A stretch of 64,000 nucleotides of DNA from Clostridium sp. CF012 (GCF_018861755.1 NZ_JAHLEF010000004.1:62001-126000); one strand, 5' to 3'. Numbered from the stretch's first letter, positions 37,386 through 46,387 are shown. Notes: a model not told the origin generated them from the letters alone. Numbers and translations: made by a program.

Positions 37386-37541
37386 TATAGTTAAATTACA
37401 CGAGTTTTTTAAAGAATATTAACAAGTAAATACATATATCCAATATTAATATATGATAAAAAATAAAAACTCCTAATACTATATGAGGAGTTTTTTAGGT
37501 TGTTTACAAGCCCAGTATAATTTTTTATTATATTGGGTTTT
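37386..37541 (+). ncRNA. Candidate small RNA with two consecutive terminators
   Basis: Two plus-strand terminator-like hairpins lie in a gap of over 500 bases with no plus-strand gene before them. One has arms AAAAACTCCT / AGGAGTTTTT (37467-37496) and the other CCCAGTATAAT / ATTATATTGGG followed by TTTTTT (37512-37541). TTGTTT-N17-TATAGT (37363-37391) could be the promoter. The result would be a transcript of about 100-145 bases. The remaining gap 37170-37360 and 37542-37730 shows nothing recognisable. Confidence 0.35.
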
Positions 37542-37742
37542 TTACGTGCAATTACGCGATCGCATTTTTAGATATGTGCAAATTAGAAATAACCACTAAG
37601 TTTTTAGTTGGAAAATCAAAAAACATGGAAGATATGAAATTCTACATCCTTTATGGCCATATTATACTTGTCTTTTTAATGTTAGTGTCATTTTCAATTA
37701 ATTAACATATTATATACTGACTTAATATAAGGGAGTGAACTT

Positions 37743-38138
37743 ATGTCAAAGTGTGAAAACAAACATAATAATAATAATAATAATAATGCCAGTTGTGAAG
37801 ATAGTCATGATTCTATTAATCTTTGGTGCGATCTTTGGTGCGATACTTGGTTTGATGGATGTTGTAAAAGTGAAACCCTGAATGATGAATTCTTAGGTAG
37901 CGCTAAATTAGCTGAATTAGAGGCATATCCTTCTAGTCATATATTTGTTGAAGAATCCGAACCGGTAACAAGAATTACATGTGACCATATTAATAAAGCG
38001 AAACCAAGAACAGATTTTTCTGATTACATTCATGAACTTGAATCAGCTTTAGCTCCACAAATAGCTGTTATCAAATTCAATCATAAAAATTTTGAAGAGG
38101 ATAATACCATTGTAGATGTAGTCATTTCCATGAATTAA
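37743..38138 (+). CDS. Hypothetical protein with poly-asparagine run and Trp/Cys-rich motif
   Basis: A 131-residue protein of unknown function. AAGGGAGTG precedes the ATG, so translation is plausible. Residues 9-15 are seven asparagines encoded by a perfect AAT repeat. Next comes an unusual LWCDLWCDTWFDGCC stretch (residues 27-41) with spaced cysteines and tryptophans that may bind metal. The C-terminal part ends in a beta-like AVIKFNHKNFEEDNTIVDVVIS. No signal peptide or membrane segment. It is transcribed opposite to all neighbours between hpf and the raiA RNA. Confidence 0.65.
   Translation: MSKCENKHNNNNNNNASCEDSHDSINLWCDLWCDTWFDGCCKSETLNDEFLGSAKLAELEAYPSSHIFVEESEPVTRITCDHINKAKPRTDFSDYIHELESALAPQIAVIKFNHKNFEEDNTIVDVVISMN
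37767..37787 (+). repeat. AAT trinucleotide repeat
   Basis: Seven perfect AAT units inside the small gene at 37743, encoding Asn9-Asn15. The repeat could vary in length without breaking the frame. Confidence 0.9.
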
Positions 38139-38242
38139 TATTATTTATTATTCAATATTAGAAGAAGAAGCTTCGTATTAATATAGTTGGATTAAGGCAT
38201 TGCTGTAAAAGCAGTGCCTATTATTAAATGTATTTCAAAAAG

Positions 38243-38500
38243 TAAAAAGCAGTCTAATAAAAGACTGCTAAACCGCACTATTAGTGCTGTAGTAAATCAT
38301 TTGACCTGGTCTTTGACCCCACACTCGCCTGCTGGAGCTTTTGCTACCCAGAATTACCTTCTCACTACTCACACTCTCGCCAACTAAGGCGGCAGGACTA
38401 ACCTCTAAGCCGCACCATGCTCGCTAAACTTTGTTTAACTTACGTGGATCGTTTCGCCTGCGACTGGCATCGACTTTCAACCACAAACCTAACTTACTAC
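38243..38500 (-). ncRNA. raiA-type conserved noncoding RNA
   Basis: A region clearly richer in G+C than its surroundings, between comFC and hpf. It has several conserved-looking blocks on the minus strand (GTCGCAGGCGAAACGATCC, GTGGGGTCAAAGACCAGG, AGCTCCAGCAGGCG). It ends in a terminator AGCAGTCT / AGACTGCT followed by TTTTT (38248-38269). A near-consensus promoter lies just upstream. The position between comFC and the raiA/hpf gene matches the raiA RNA motif described in Firmicutes; its function is linked to stationary-phase traits in Clostridium. A covariance-model match was not run. Confidence 0.75.
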
Positions 38501-38507
38501 AATAAGT

Positions 38508-38535
38508 ATTATACCTTACTTTTGGCTATAGTCAA
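38508..38535 (-). promoter_or_regulatory. Sigma-A promoter of the raiA-type RNA
   Basis: Minus-strand TTGACT (38535-38530), 16 bases, TATAAT (38513-38508), overlapping the last codons and stop of comFC. Transcription would start near 38500. Confidence 0.8.
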
Positions 38536-39189
38536 TATGCAAACGTTATTTACTGCACTTTTTTTTAATATGCTTGCACAATAAAAGGCTGTAGCCCCAG
38601 TGGTTATAACATCATCAACAATTAAAATATTTTTATTTTTTATAAATATATTTTTTTTAGTATCAAAACATTTTTCCATATTACTCCACCGTTGCTCACC
38701 ACTTAACCCTATTTGATCCTTAGTATCCATAGTTTTAATCAAATTACAAATTACCGGAATGTTTAAAAACCTCGATAAGTAATTTGCCAAAAACTCACTT
38801 TGATTATATCCCCTGATTTTTTGCGCCTTCTTAGTCATAGGTACATAAGCTATTAAATCAAACTGTAAATCATTGTTCTTTACAAGTTCTACCATGTACC
38901 TAGCTAAAATTTCTCCACATATAAAATCGCTTTTATATTTAAGCCTTATAATTAACTCTTTTACTATATTTGAATAATAAAAAACTGACCAAACAAGGTA
39001 TTTTTCTTCATTACGGCATAGATAAAAACTATCTCCACATCGCCTCAATTTTCGCCTGCAATCAGTACATAAGGCATCGCTTTCCTCCGTATATTCACTG
39101 CAGATTACACAATGTTCATCCCCCGAATATATGAGCTGGACTAAACAATAAATTATGGTTTTTATATATTTAATAATCCTTTTTCCCAC
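38509..39189 (-). CDS. comFC: ComFC-like phosphoribosyltransferase family protein
   Basis: A 226-residue protein. Two N-terminal CxxC pairs (CVIC and CTDC) form a zinc site. A PRTase-like domain follows with AYVPMTKKAQKIRGYNQSE and the PRPP loop ILIVDDVITTGAT. In naturally competent bacteria ComFC takes part in DNA uptake. The start is GTG at 39189, 28 bases inside the upstream gene, with only a weak ribosome site, so coupling to the upstream gene is likely. A promoter for the downstream RNA lies in its 3' end. Confidence 0.88.
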   Translation of the reverse strand: MGKRIIKYIKTIIYCLVQLIYSGDEHCVICSEYTEESDALCTDCRRKLRRCGDSFYLCRNEEKYLVWSVFYYSNIVKELIIRLKYKSDFICGEILARYMVELVKNNDLQFDLIAYVPMTKKAQKIRGYNQSEFLANYLSRFLNIPVICNLIKTMDTKDQIGLSGEQRWSNMEKCFDTKKNIFIKNKNILIVDDVITTGATAFYCASILKKSAVNNVCILTIAKSKV

Positions 39190-40190
39190 GCTTTCTTATT
39201 GAATTTTGTAGCTATATTTTTAGCCTTATCCATTTGCGTAGTTTCAACATTAGCTAAAAATATTGCCTCACCCCTTTGTATATTTTCATATCTCCCAACC
39301 TTACTTGATAGATATAACAATTGCTTATGTGTAAATTTAAGATTATCAGCAAAATAGACTATAACATCCACTGCATGGAATTCTAGGTAACTTTCTTCAA
39401 AGTCATCAGTTACTATTATTCCCCTATCTTTATTCATAAAGGCTATGGGAATATCAGCATCACTTTTTTCACTAATATATAAAAATATATCCTCACTCAA
39501 CTTTTCTTTAAAATTACTTAGATACTGGAATACAGCCACAGCTTTTTCGGCATCTGGTGTAAATATTATTACCTTTCTGTTAGATATAATTGACCAATTT
39601 AAATATTCATATACTACCAATGGTATATCGATATTAAGATTTATTCTTGTAGTTATAATTCTAGGCTCTATAATTGGAATTTTATTATTTGTTAGCGGAA
39701 ACATAATAGTGGTGCCTTCGCTCAAAACATTCTCTACAGAGTAAGCTATAGCTGTGCCCTCTGCACCGCAAATTTTTAATAATATTTTTTTTATTTGTTG
39801 TCTACTATATTTAGGGAAACTTCTAATCTCATTATAAATAACCAAATCAAATTTTTCTTGGAGTCTTAATGCACTTTCATGATTGCATATATGTAAATAC
39901 TCATTGACACTACTATAATTTGTTCCGACGGTACATACATATTTACCTAAATTACTAAAATTATCTATAAAGTAAATAATATCAATTTTGCGCACATCTT
40001 CGTTAGTTATATACAATATATTTTTCTTTTCATTAGCATATGCAATTATAGTTTCAAGCAATATATCAGAGGAATTGTAAAACATAGATACAACATCAAT
40101 TCTTTTTTTGCCATTTAATGAACATCTTAAAATTTCTTTGCTAATTTCATCTTTTTCCTTATTAAGGTTTAAATTTGCGTAGAAATACAT
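39162..40190 (-). CDS. Degenerate ComFA-like helicase
   Basis: A 342-residue protein next to comFC, where competent Firmicutes carry the ComFA DNA helicase. Traces of the ComFA layout remain: FDLVIYNEIRSFPKYS in place of a DEAD-like DEVDAFP box, IFTPDAEKAVAVFQYL, and LLYLSSKVGRYENIQRGEAIFLA in place of the AGRVGR motif. There is no Walker A (GxGKT) motif and the acidic box is NEIR, so ATP hydrolysis is not expected. It is shorter than ComFA at the N-terminus. The frame is intact, so a structural role is possible. Confidence 0.7.
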   Translation of the reverse strand: MYFYANLNLNKEKDEISKEILRCSLNGKKRIDVVSMFYNSSDILLETIIAYANEKKNILYITNEDVRKIDIIYFIDNFSNLGKYVCTVGTNYSSVNEYLHICNHESALRLQEKFDLVIYNEIRSFPKYSRQQIKKILLKICGAEGTAIAYSVENVLSEGTTIMFPLTNNKIPIIEPRIITTRINLNIDIPLVVYEYLNWSIISNRKVIIFTPDAEKAVAVFQYLSNFKEKLSEDIFLYISEKSDADIPIAFMNKDRGIIVTDDFEESYLEFHAVDVIVYFADNLKFTHKQLLYLSSKVGRYENIQRGEAIFLANVETTQMDKAKNIATKFNKKAWEKGLLNI

Positions 40191-40226
40191 GTCAAATCTC
40201 CTTTACAGTTAAATATTTGTTTTAAT

Positions 40227-42470
40227 TTAATTGTGCTGATTTTCATCATGGCTTAGATCTAAATCTACTATTTGTCTTATTCTCCAGCCTAGTGCAGAAT
40301 ATCTTTCGAAACTTCTATTATTATCTTTCATGAAGTTAATAGCTTTTGTTTTTCCCACTAAAACAACCATATTTTTCGCTCTAGTTATTCCTGTATAAAG
40401 CAAATTTCTATTCATTAAAAGTGGTGGTCCCATAAACATAGGCATAATTACAACTTCAAACTCACTACCTTGACTTTTATGTATAGTGATAGCATACGCT
40501 AAAGTTAGTTCATCTAAAAATACACCTTCATATTCTACCCGCTTATCATCATCAAAAACTACAATGACATTTTCATTATCTTCATCAATGTCATCAACAT
40601 ACCCTACATCTCCATTAAAAACCCCAACGCCATCTTCATCATGTTTTTCTCCCATTTTATTCCATTTCATAGAATAATTATTTTTAATTTGCATAACCTT
40701 GTCTCCTACTCTAAATATAGTATTCCTATATTCTTTTTCTTTCTTATATTTAGACTTAGGATTCAATATTTCTTGAAGCTTTTCGTTTAAATTTTCTATG
40801 CCTAGTATCCCTTTTCTCATAGGTGAGAGTATTTGAATATGCTTCATTTTGTCCCATTCTTTGTTGAATTTTGGTAGTCTCGTATTAATTAAAGTAATTA
40901 TACTATCCAAAATTTTGTCAGGCTCATCATTTTCAATAAAATAAAAATCTTTACCTCTTTTATTTAAAATAGGCATTTCACCATTGTTAATTTTATGAGC
41001 ATTGACAATAATCATGCTCTCTTGTGCTTGCCTAAAAATCTCCTTAAGTTTAACTACTTTAACACAATTACTATCAATAATATCTCTTAGGACATTCCCA
41101 GGACCAACAGATGGCAATTGATCCACATCACCCACAATAATAAGTCTAGTGCCTATGCTAATAGCTTTTAATAAACTGTTCATAAGCATTATATCTATCA
41201 TAGAAGCTTCATCAATAATTAGCACATCACAATCTAAAGGAGCCTCCTCGCCTCTAAAAAACTGCGACCCATCGTCCCCGCCCATCCCAAGCTCGAGTAA
41301 CCTATGTATAGTTTTAGCTTCCCTACCAGTAGCCTCAGTCATTCTTTTAGCAGCTCTTCCAGTAGGCGCAGCCATAAATACTTTCATTCCCGCTTTTTCA
41401 AATACCTCTATAATACAATTTATTATAGTAGTTTTACCTGTACCAGGACCTCCAGTTATAACCTCCATACCATTTTCGGCGGCACCACAAATAGCCACCT
41501 TTTGAGAGCTTGCGAATTTAATATTTTTTTCATTTTCAAATTTTTCAATTTCCTCTTCGATATCTAAATCTAATTTTTCATACTGTGCTATAGATAAATT
41601 TATAACTTTTTTAGTAATACTTAATTCACAATAGTAGAAAGGCATGGTGAACACACATTTTTCTTCATCAATATTTTCTATTTTCAACTTTCCCTGCACT
41701 ACATTATCAAAAATATTCTTCTCAATTTCTTCCTCAGAAACCCCAAGAATATTTTTTGCTTCCCTATGCAACCTTTCTAATGGCATATAAGTGTTCCCCA
41801 TTGCGCAAAATTCATTAACCACATAATTAATTCCACTTTGTATTCTAAATGGCGACTCCTTGTCAATACCTAAACTTCGGGCTATCTTATCAGCAATTTT
41901 AAATCCTACGCCAGCAATAGTTTCAGTTAACACATAAGGATTATCTTGTACTACCTTTATAGAATCTCCTCCATATTTTTTATAAATCTTCACACATTGG
42001 TTAGGTGTTACCCCATAGGTTTGAAGAAATATCATTATATTTTTAACTTCTCGTTGCTTAGAATAAGATTCCAAAATTAATTTAATCTTCTTTTCTCCTA
42101 CCCCATCAATCTCATTTAGTCTATGGATTTCATTATCTAGTATATTCATGGTATTTTCTCCAAACCGCTTTACAATTTTTTTAGCAGTTATTGGACCAAT
42201 TCCTTGAATAACTCCTGAAGCTAAATATTTTTCTATGCCTGCAATAGAACTAGGTATTACTTCCTCGCAATAAGTTATTTTAAATTGTTTTCCAAATTGA
42301 GGATGATTAACCCATTCTCCCGTTAATTTTAAGTTTTGCCCTTCACTTATGTATGGCACAATGCCTACAACAGTTATTTGCTCTTTAATAGCATTCAAAT
42401 GAGCAATTATATACCCATTCTCTTCATTGTGAAATACTATATCTTCAATAGTTCCTTGTATTTCCGGCAT
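40227..42470 (-). CDS. recD2: RecD2-type ATP-dependent DNA helicase
   Basis: A 747-residue superfamily 1B 5'-3' helicase. An N-terminal OB-like domain is followed by helix-hairpin-helix motifs (IQGIGPITAKKIVKRFG, LNEIDGVGEKKI), Walker A GGPGTGKTTI, Walker B LIIDEASMID and motif VI YTGITRAKNMVVLVG. The long N-terminal region and absence of RecB/RecC neighbours mark the RecD2 group. The start at 42470 follows AGGAGAG; a 12-codon extension before it has no ribosome site. The downstream comFA-like gene is about 35 bases away. Confidence 0.95.
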   Translation of the reverse strand: MPEIQGTIEDIVFHNEENGYIIAHLNAIKEQITVVGIVPYISEGQNLKLTGEWVNHPQFGKQFKITYCEEVIPSSIAGIEKYLASGVIQGIGPITAKKIVKRFGENTMNILDNEIHRLNEIDGVGEKKIKLILESYSKQREVKNIMIFLQTYGVTPNQCVKIYKKYGGDSIKVVQDNPYVLTETIAGVGFKIADKIARSLGIDKESPFRIQSGINYVVNEFCAMGNTYMPLERLHREAKNILGVSEEEIEKNIFDNVVQGKLKIENIDEEKCVFTMPFYYCELSITKKVINLSIAQYEKLDLDIEEEIEKFENEKNIKFASSQKVAICGAAENGMEVITGGPGTGKTTIINCIIEVFEKAGMKVFMAAPTGRAAKRMTEATGREAKTIHRLLELGMGGDDGSQFFRGEEAPLDCDVLIIDEASMIDIMLMNSLLKAISIGTRLIIVGDVDQLPSVGPGNVLRDIIDSNCVKVVKLKEIFRQAQESMIIVNAHKINNGEMPILNKRGKDFYFIENDEPDKILDSIITLINTRLPKFNKEWDKMKHIQILSPMRKGILGIENLNEKLQEILNPKSKYKKEKEYRNTIFRVGDKVMQIKNNYSMKWNKMGEKHDEDGVGVFNGDVGYVDDIDEDNENVIVVFDDDKRVEYEGVFLDELTLAYAITIHKSQGSEFEVVIMPMFMGPPLLMNRNLLYTGITRAKNMVVLVGKTKAINFMKDNNRSFERYSALGWRIRQIVDLDLSHDENQHN

Positions 42471-42692
42471 AAAATCTCTCCTATTTATAAATTTATATAG
42501 TAACAATACTAGTAATATTATTATTAGTATTGTTGTTATTATATCATATGTACTTTAGCTTTTTTACCTTTAGTATACCCCTATCTTAAGTTTTATCAAA
42601 ATTCAAATTAATAATCCACATAATAGATTAAAATTCAATATTTCTAAGATTTATTGAATTCACTTGGCATAAACTCTTTAATTAACTAATCG

Positions 42693-42729
42693 AAAGAGGG
42701 ATAACAATTATGAATTGTCATCCCTCTTT
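42693..42729. terminator. Terminator/palindrome downstream of metK
   Basis: AAAGAGGGATAACAATT / AATTGTCATCCCTCTTT with one mismatch. The T-run is better on the plus strand. It closely resembles the palindrome at the end of secA. Confidence 0.65.
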
Positions 42730-42754
42730 TTATTGCCCATATTTTTCATTTCAT

Positions 42755-43930
42755 CTATAAATATTTTTTTATTTGTTCAACTTTGTTTAGTCTTTCCCAT
42801 GATAAGTCTAAATCAGTTCTACCAAAATGTCCATAAGCTGCTACCTGTTTGTAAATAGGTCTTCGAAGATCTAATTCTCTTATAATAACAGCTGGCCTTA
42901 AATCAAATACTTTTTCGATTATTTCAACAATTTTATCATCTGCAATTTTTCCTGTTCCAAACGTGTCAACCTCTATAGATACCGGCTTTGCTACACCTAT
43001 AGCATAAGCGAGTTCTATTTCTAATTTATCTGAAACTCCTGCAGCTACTAGGTTTTTAGCAACCCATCTTGCAGCATATGCAGCAGATCTATCAACTTTT
43101 GTTGGGTCTTTACCAGAAAATGCTCCACCGCCATGTCTTCCGTATCCACCGTAAGTATCTACTATTATTTTTCTTCCCGTTAAACCAGAGTCTCCTTGCG
43201 GTCCTCCAATTACAAATCTACCTGTAGGATTTATATAATATTTAGTGTTTTCATCTAATAACCCACTTGGAACTATAGGTTTTATAACATGTTCTATCAA
43301 ATCATTTTCAATTTGATCGTGAGATGCCTCTTCTCCATGTTGAGTTGAAATAACAATAGTATCTATTCTTATTGGCTTATTATCCTCATACTCTACAGTA
43401 ACTTGTGTCTTTCCGTCTGGTCTTAAATAATCTAGTGTGCCATCTTTTCTTACTTCACTTAATCTTCTTGCAAGTCTATGAGCCATAGCAATTGGAAGTG
43501 GCATGTATTCTGGTGTCTCATTAGTTGCAAATCCAAACATCATACCTTGGTCTCCAGCACCTATTGCATCTATCTTATCTTGCGAGCCTTTCTTAGACTC
43601 TAATCCCTCATTAACTCCCATAGCTATATCTGCTGATTGTTCACCAATAGATGTAATTACTGCGCAGGTACTGGCATCAAATCCATATTTCGCTCTAGTA
43701 TATCCTATTCCCTCAATAGTGCTTCTAACAACTTTAGGAACATCTACATAACAAGAAGTTGTTATCTCTCCCATAACTAAAACCATACCTGTAGTAACTG
43801 CTGTTTCACAAGCAACTCTAGCATGTGGGTCTTGCTCTAAAATAGCATCAAGTATAGCATCTGAAATTTGGTCGCAAATTTTATCTGGATGTCCTTCTGT
43901 AACTGATTCTGATGTAAATAGTCTTTTCAT
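42755..43930 (-). CDS. metK: S-adenosylmethionine synthetase
   Basis: Makes S-adenosylmethionine from methionine and ATP. The 391-residue protein has the signatures [22 protein letters not shown] and [26 protein letters not shown] precedes the ATG. The SAM riboswitch directly upstream indicates feedback control by the product. Confidence 0.98.
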   Translation of the reverse strand: MKRLFTSESVTEGHPDKICDQISDAILDAILEQDPHARVACETAVTTGMVLVMGEITTSCYVDVPKVVRSTIEGIGYTRAKYGFDASTCAVITSIGEQSADIAMGVNEGLESKKGSQDKIDAIGAGDQGMMFGFATNETPEYMPLPIAMAHRLARRLSEVRKDGTLDYLRPDGKTQVTVEYEDNKPIRIDTIVISTQHGEEASHDQIENDLIEHVIKPIVPSGLLDENTKYYINPTGRFVIGGPQGDSGLTGRKIIVDTYGGYGRHGGGAFSGKDPTKVDRSAAYAARWVAKNLVAAGVSDKLEIELAYAIGVAKPVSIEVDTFGTGKIADDKIVEIIEKVFDLRPAVIIRELDLRRPIYKQVAAYGHFGRTDLDLSWERLNKVEQIKKYL

Positions 43931-43975
43931 TATAATTCTCCTTTCTAATGCCTAAAAATTCTTTTTTAAAAAAAT

Positions 43976-44112
43976 AAAACCCCTTCATAAGAAGAGGTGT
44001 TTTAACCATCTTTCTTATCTCGCAGGATAAACCTGCAGGATTTGGCACCATGGTACATTATACCGGTTGCCGGGTTTCATAGGGCCTTCTTCCCTCCACC
44101 TCTCTTGATAAG
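43976..44112 (-). promoter_or_regulatory. SAM-I riboswitch (S-box) with terminator
   Basis: Minus-strand aptamer from CTTATCAAGAG (44112) through AGGTGGAGGGA, GGCCCTATGAAACCCGGCAACC and GGTGCCAAATCCTGCAG to GATAAG (44014). The terminator AAAACACCTCTTC / GAAGGGGTTTT plus a T-run follows at 43976-44003. SAM binding should terminate transcription before metK. Confidence 0.97.
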
Positions 44113-44222
44113 AGTTATCAATATTAAATTTACATTATAATACCACATAAGTTTTTCAGTGTCAACAAATCCGACTTTGTTTTAAAATCAAATCAATAAA
44201 AAAGACATCTACAGATGTCTTT

Positions 44223-44307
44223 TGGTGGAGGAAGATGGATTCGAACCATCGAAACATTACGTAACAGATTTACAGTCTGCCCCCTTTGGCCACTCGGGAA
44301 CTCCTCC
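44223..44307 (-). tRNA. tRNA-Tyr (GTA)
   Basis: Class II tRNA of 85 bases with a long variable arm, anticodon loop ACTGTAAAT (GTA, tyrosine), acceptor GGAGGAG, and an encoded CCA. Confidence 0.96.
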
Positions 44308-44312
44308 ATATA

Positions 44313-44387
44313 TGGAGCTAGCAATAGGAATCGAACCTACAACCTGCTGATTACAAGTCAGCTGCTCTACCGTTGAGCCATGCTAGC
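44313..44387 (-). tRNA. tRNA-Thr (TGT)
   Basis: Acceptor GCTAGCA/TGCTAGC, anticodon loop CTTGTAA (TGT, threonine), encoded CCA, 75 bases. Confidence 0.96.
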
Positions 44388-44415
44388 ATTCATTCTATTC
44401 TTTAAAAAATTATTA

Positions 44416-44491
44416 TGGTGGGAACAACAGGGTTCGAACCTGTGACCCTCTGCTTGTAAGGCAGATGCTCTCCCAGCTGAGCTATGCTCCC
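44416..44491 (-). tRNA. tRNA-Val (TAC)
   Basis: Acceptor GGGAGCA, anticodon loop CTTACAA (TAC, valine), T-arm GGTTCGAACCC, encoded CCA, 76 bases. Confidence 0.96.
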
Positions 44492-44516
44492 ATAATTTAA
44501 GATATGATAATAAAAA

Positions 44517-44601
44517 TGGTGGAGGAGGACGGATTCGAACCATCGAAACATTACGTAACAGATTTACAGTCTGCCCCCTTTGGCCACTCGGGAACTCCTC
44601 C
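44517..44601 (-). tRNA. tRNA-Tyr (GTA), second copy
   Basis: Nearly identical to the tRNA-Tyr at 44223-44307, again beside a tRNA-Thr, so the Tyr-Thr pair looks duplicated around tRNA-Val. Confidence 0.96.
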
Positions 44602-44606
44602 ACTTT

Positions 44607-44681
44607 TGGAGCTGGCAATAGGAATTGAACCTACAACCTGCTGATTACAAGTCAGCTGCTCTACCGTTGAGCCATGCCAGC
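44607..44681 (-). tRNA. tRNA-Thr (TGT), second copy
   Basis: Acceptor GCTGGCA/TGCCAGC differs from the first copy by a compensated base pair. The anticodon TGT and the rest of the body are conserved. It is first in the transcribed cluster Thr-Tyr-Val-Thr-Tyr. Confidence 0.96.
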
Positions 44682-44859
44682 ATATTATATTTTTTGTCTC
44701 TTTATCCTGTCGACAAGAATTATTATACAACTTTAAACAATTAATTTCAAGCTCATTTTCATCTAATTAACGACTTCTTCTCTACATTACTATAGTATCC
44801 GCATATTTACTCTATTTTAAGCATTAATACAAATTATTATTATTCATTAAAAAAGATGA

Positions 44860-45549
44860 TTATTTTAACATTTCCGCAGCGTCCATATCTATAAACTTTC
44901 CAGCTATCTTTCTCACTTTTTCATATTCTTTTTTTGATAAATCTTCCTTTAATAACTTCAGTGCTTTAAGAACACCTTCTTCGGCATCCACTGCATTTAA
45001 ATATTCTTCCACTTTTTTGTAATTCTCTTTGCCTATCTGGAAGCTTATATATAGTAATTTTATTTTATCAGAGGTAGTTAGACTTTCTTCTATTTTCCCA
45101 GTTGATACCTTAAATACTGATTGTTCTTGCTGCTTAGTATTGTAATTAAAGTTTTCTAGGCTATCCGACGTTTCAATAGAATCTATGTCATTTGCGATAT
45201 CTTTGTTCCAACTATTTTTTTTACTATCTCCAATTGATGAATTTACATTTAAATTATCACTATTTTTTTCTTCTTGCACTAACTCTTTTTTAGCTAAATC
45301 TTCTTTTTCTAAATACTCTTTTGTGTTAGAATTTTCTCCCTCAACTTTTTCCACCATTTTGTCCTGATTATCAATAATTATATTTTCTTTTGGAATGAAT
45401 GCTTTATTATAACCAACTACCGCCTGTTTTCCTGATTCATCTTCTTCATAATACTTTGGCTTATTTACATAGTAACTGCAATACCCCATAGTAAATATGC
45501 TCACAACAGTAGAAAATATAATAATAAATATCAAATTTATTTTCTTCAT
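44860..45549 (-). CDS. Hypothetical membrane-anchored protein
   Basis: A 229-residue protein with one N-terminal hydrophobic segment (about residues 4-25), then a long, charged, low-complexity Glu/Lys/Asn/Ser-rich stretch (50-155) and a helical C-terminal domain (LTTSDKIKLLYISFQIGKENYKKVEEYL...). GAGGTGG precedes the ATG. It is predicted to face the outside of the cell or the forespore space. It lies beside yyaC and the sporulation block, so a sporulation role is possible but unproven. No family recognised. Confidence 0.7.
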   Translation of the reverse strand: MKKINLIFIIIFSTVVSIFTMGYCSYYVNKPKYYEEDESGKQAVVGYNKAFIPKENIIIDNQDKMVEKVEGENSNTKEYLEKEDLAKKELVQEEKNSDNLNVNSSIGDSKKNSWNKDIANDIDSIETSDSLENFNYNTKQQEQSVFKVSTGKIEESLTTSDKIKLLYISFQIGKENYKKVEEYLNAVDAEEGVLKALKLLKEDLSKKEYEKVRKIAGKFIDMDAAEMLK

Positions 45550-45703
45550 GTTAATACCACCTCAAATAATTAATGTATATATAGATTATTTTCCAATTTA
45601 TCGTATTTTTATTCTTTTATCATAATAATACTCAGAATTTATTCATATAAATTATTGATAGGAAAATAATTTATTCACAGCGCAATACAAGGAGGTACAT
45701 TTC

Positions 45704-46258
45704 TTGAGTAAAGCTAGATCCCATTATAAAGACCCTTTAGCGTACTATACAATCTCTAATTTTTTGAAAGACTATATTGACAAAAACACTTTAGTTGTTT
45801 GCATAGGAACTGATAGATGTATAGGTGATTGTCTAGGCCCACTCGTGGGTACATTTTTAAAAGATAGTTCCTTTCCACTACCCGTATATGGCACTATAGA
45901 TAATCCAATCCATGCCTTGAACATCGATAGTAAATTATCCAAAATAAATGCACTGCACCCAAATTGCACTATAATAGGTGTAGATGCCTGTTTAGGAGAC
46001 ATCTCAAATATTGGTGAAATCCAAGCTAGGAATTATCCGATTCATCCTGGAAAAGGTGTAGGAAAAACACTTCCTAAAGTTGGCAATGTTTCATTAATAG
46101 GCATAGTAGATTCAAGTGATGATAGTGAATTGTTCACTAATAGAAACATAAGATTAAGTTTAGTAATGGAAATTGCTAGCGTTTTAAGTCGTTCCCTTTT
46201 GCATTCATATTATTTGTATTCACTTAGCAATGAAGAAAAAAATTCAAATCAAGTTTAA
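45704..46258 (+). CDS. yyaC: YyaC family sporulation protein (DUF1256)
   Basis: A 184-residue protein of the DUF1256 family, which resembles the germination protease GPR fold. Typical segments are CIGTDRCIGDCLGPLVG, YGTIDNPIHALNI, GVDACLG and HPGKGVGKTLPKVGNVSLIGIV. The start is TTG at 45704 with GGAGGT seven bases upstream. It is convergent with mbl, in line with a role in sporulation. Confidence 0.9.
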   Translation: MSKARSHYKDPLAYYTISNFLKDYIDKNTLVVCIGTDRCIGDCLGPLVGTFLKDSSFPLPVYGTIDNPIHALNIDSKLSKINALHPNCTIIGVDACLGDISNIGEIQARNYPIHPGKGVGKTLPKVGNVSLIGIVDSSDDSELFTNRNIRLSLVMEIASVLSRSLLHSYYLYSLSNEEKNSNQV

Positions 46259-46326
46259 TATGCTCAAGCTATTTTATTTTAAATAATTTTCCACTGTTTT
46301 AAATTTAGTGCATTATGTAATAAAAA

Positions 46327-46366
46327 AATAAGCAATACAATTATTAGTTTAATTGTATTGCTTATT
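46327..46366. terminator. Bidirectional terminator between yyaC and mbl
   Basis: AATAAGCAATACAATTA / TAATTGTATTGCTTATT perfect 17-base arms between convergent genes. Confidence 0.85.
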
Positions 46367-46387
46367 CATATAGCTTGTTTACACTTT

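Noticed and set aside
37441-37541. CRISPR-like or attachment-site repeat
   Set aside because: The repeats are two unrelated terminator hairpins; there are no spaced direct repeats.
44367-44618. Minus-strand open frame of 83 codons in the tRNA cluster
   Set aside because: It runs through tRNA-Thr, tRNA-Val and tRNA-Tyr sequences and has no protein character of its own.
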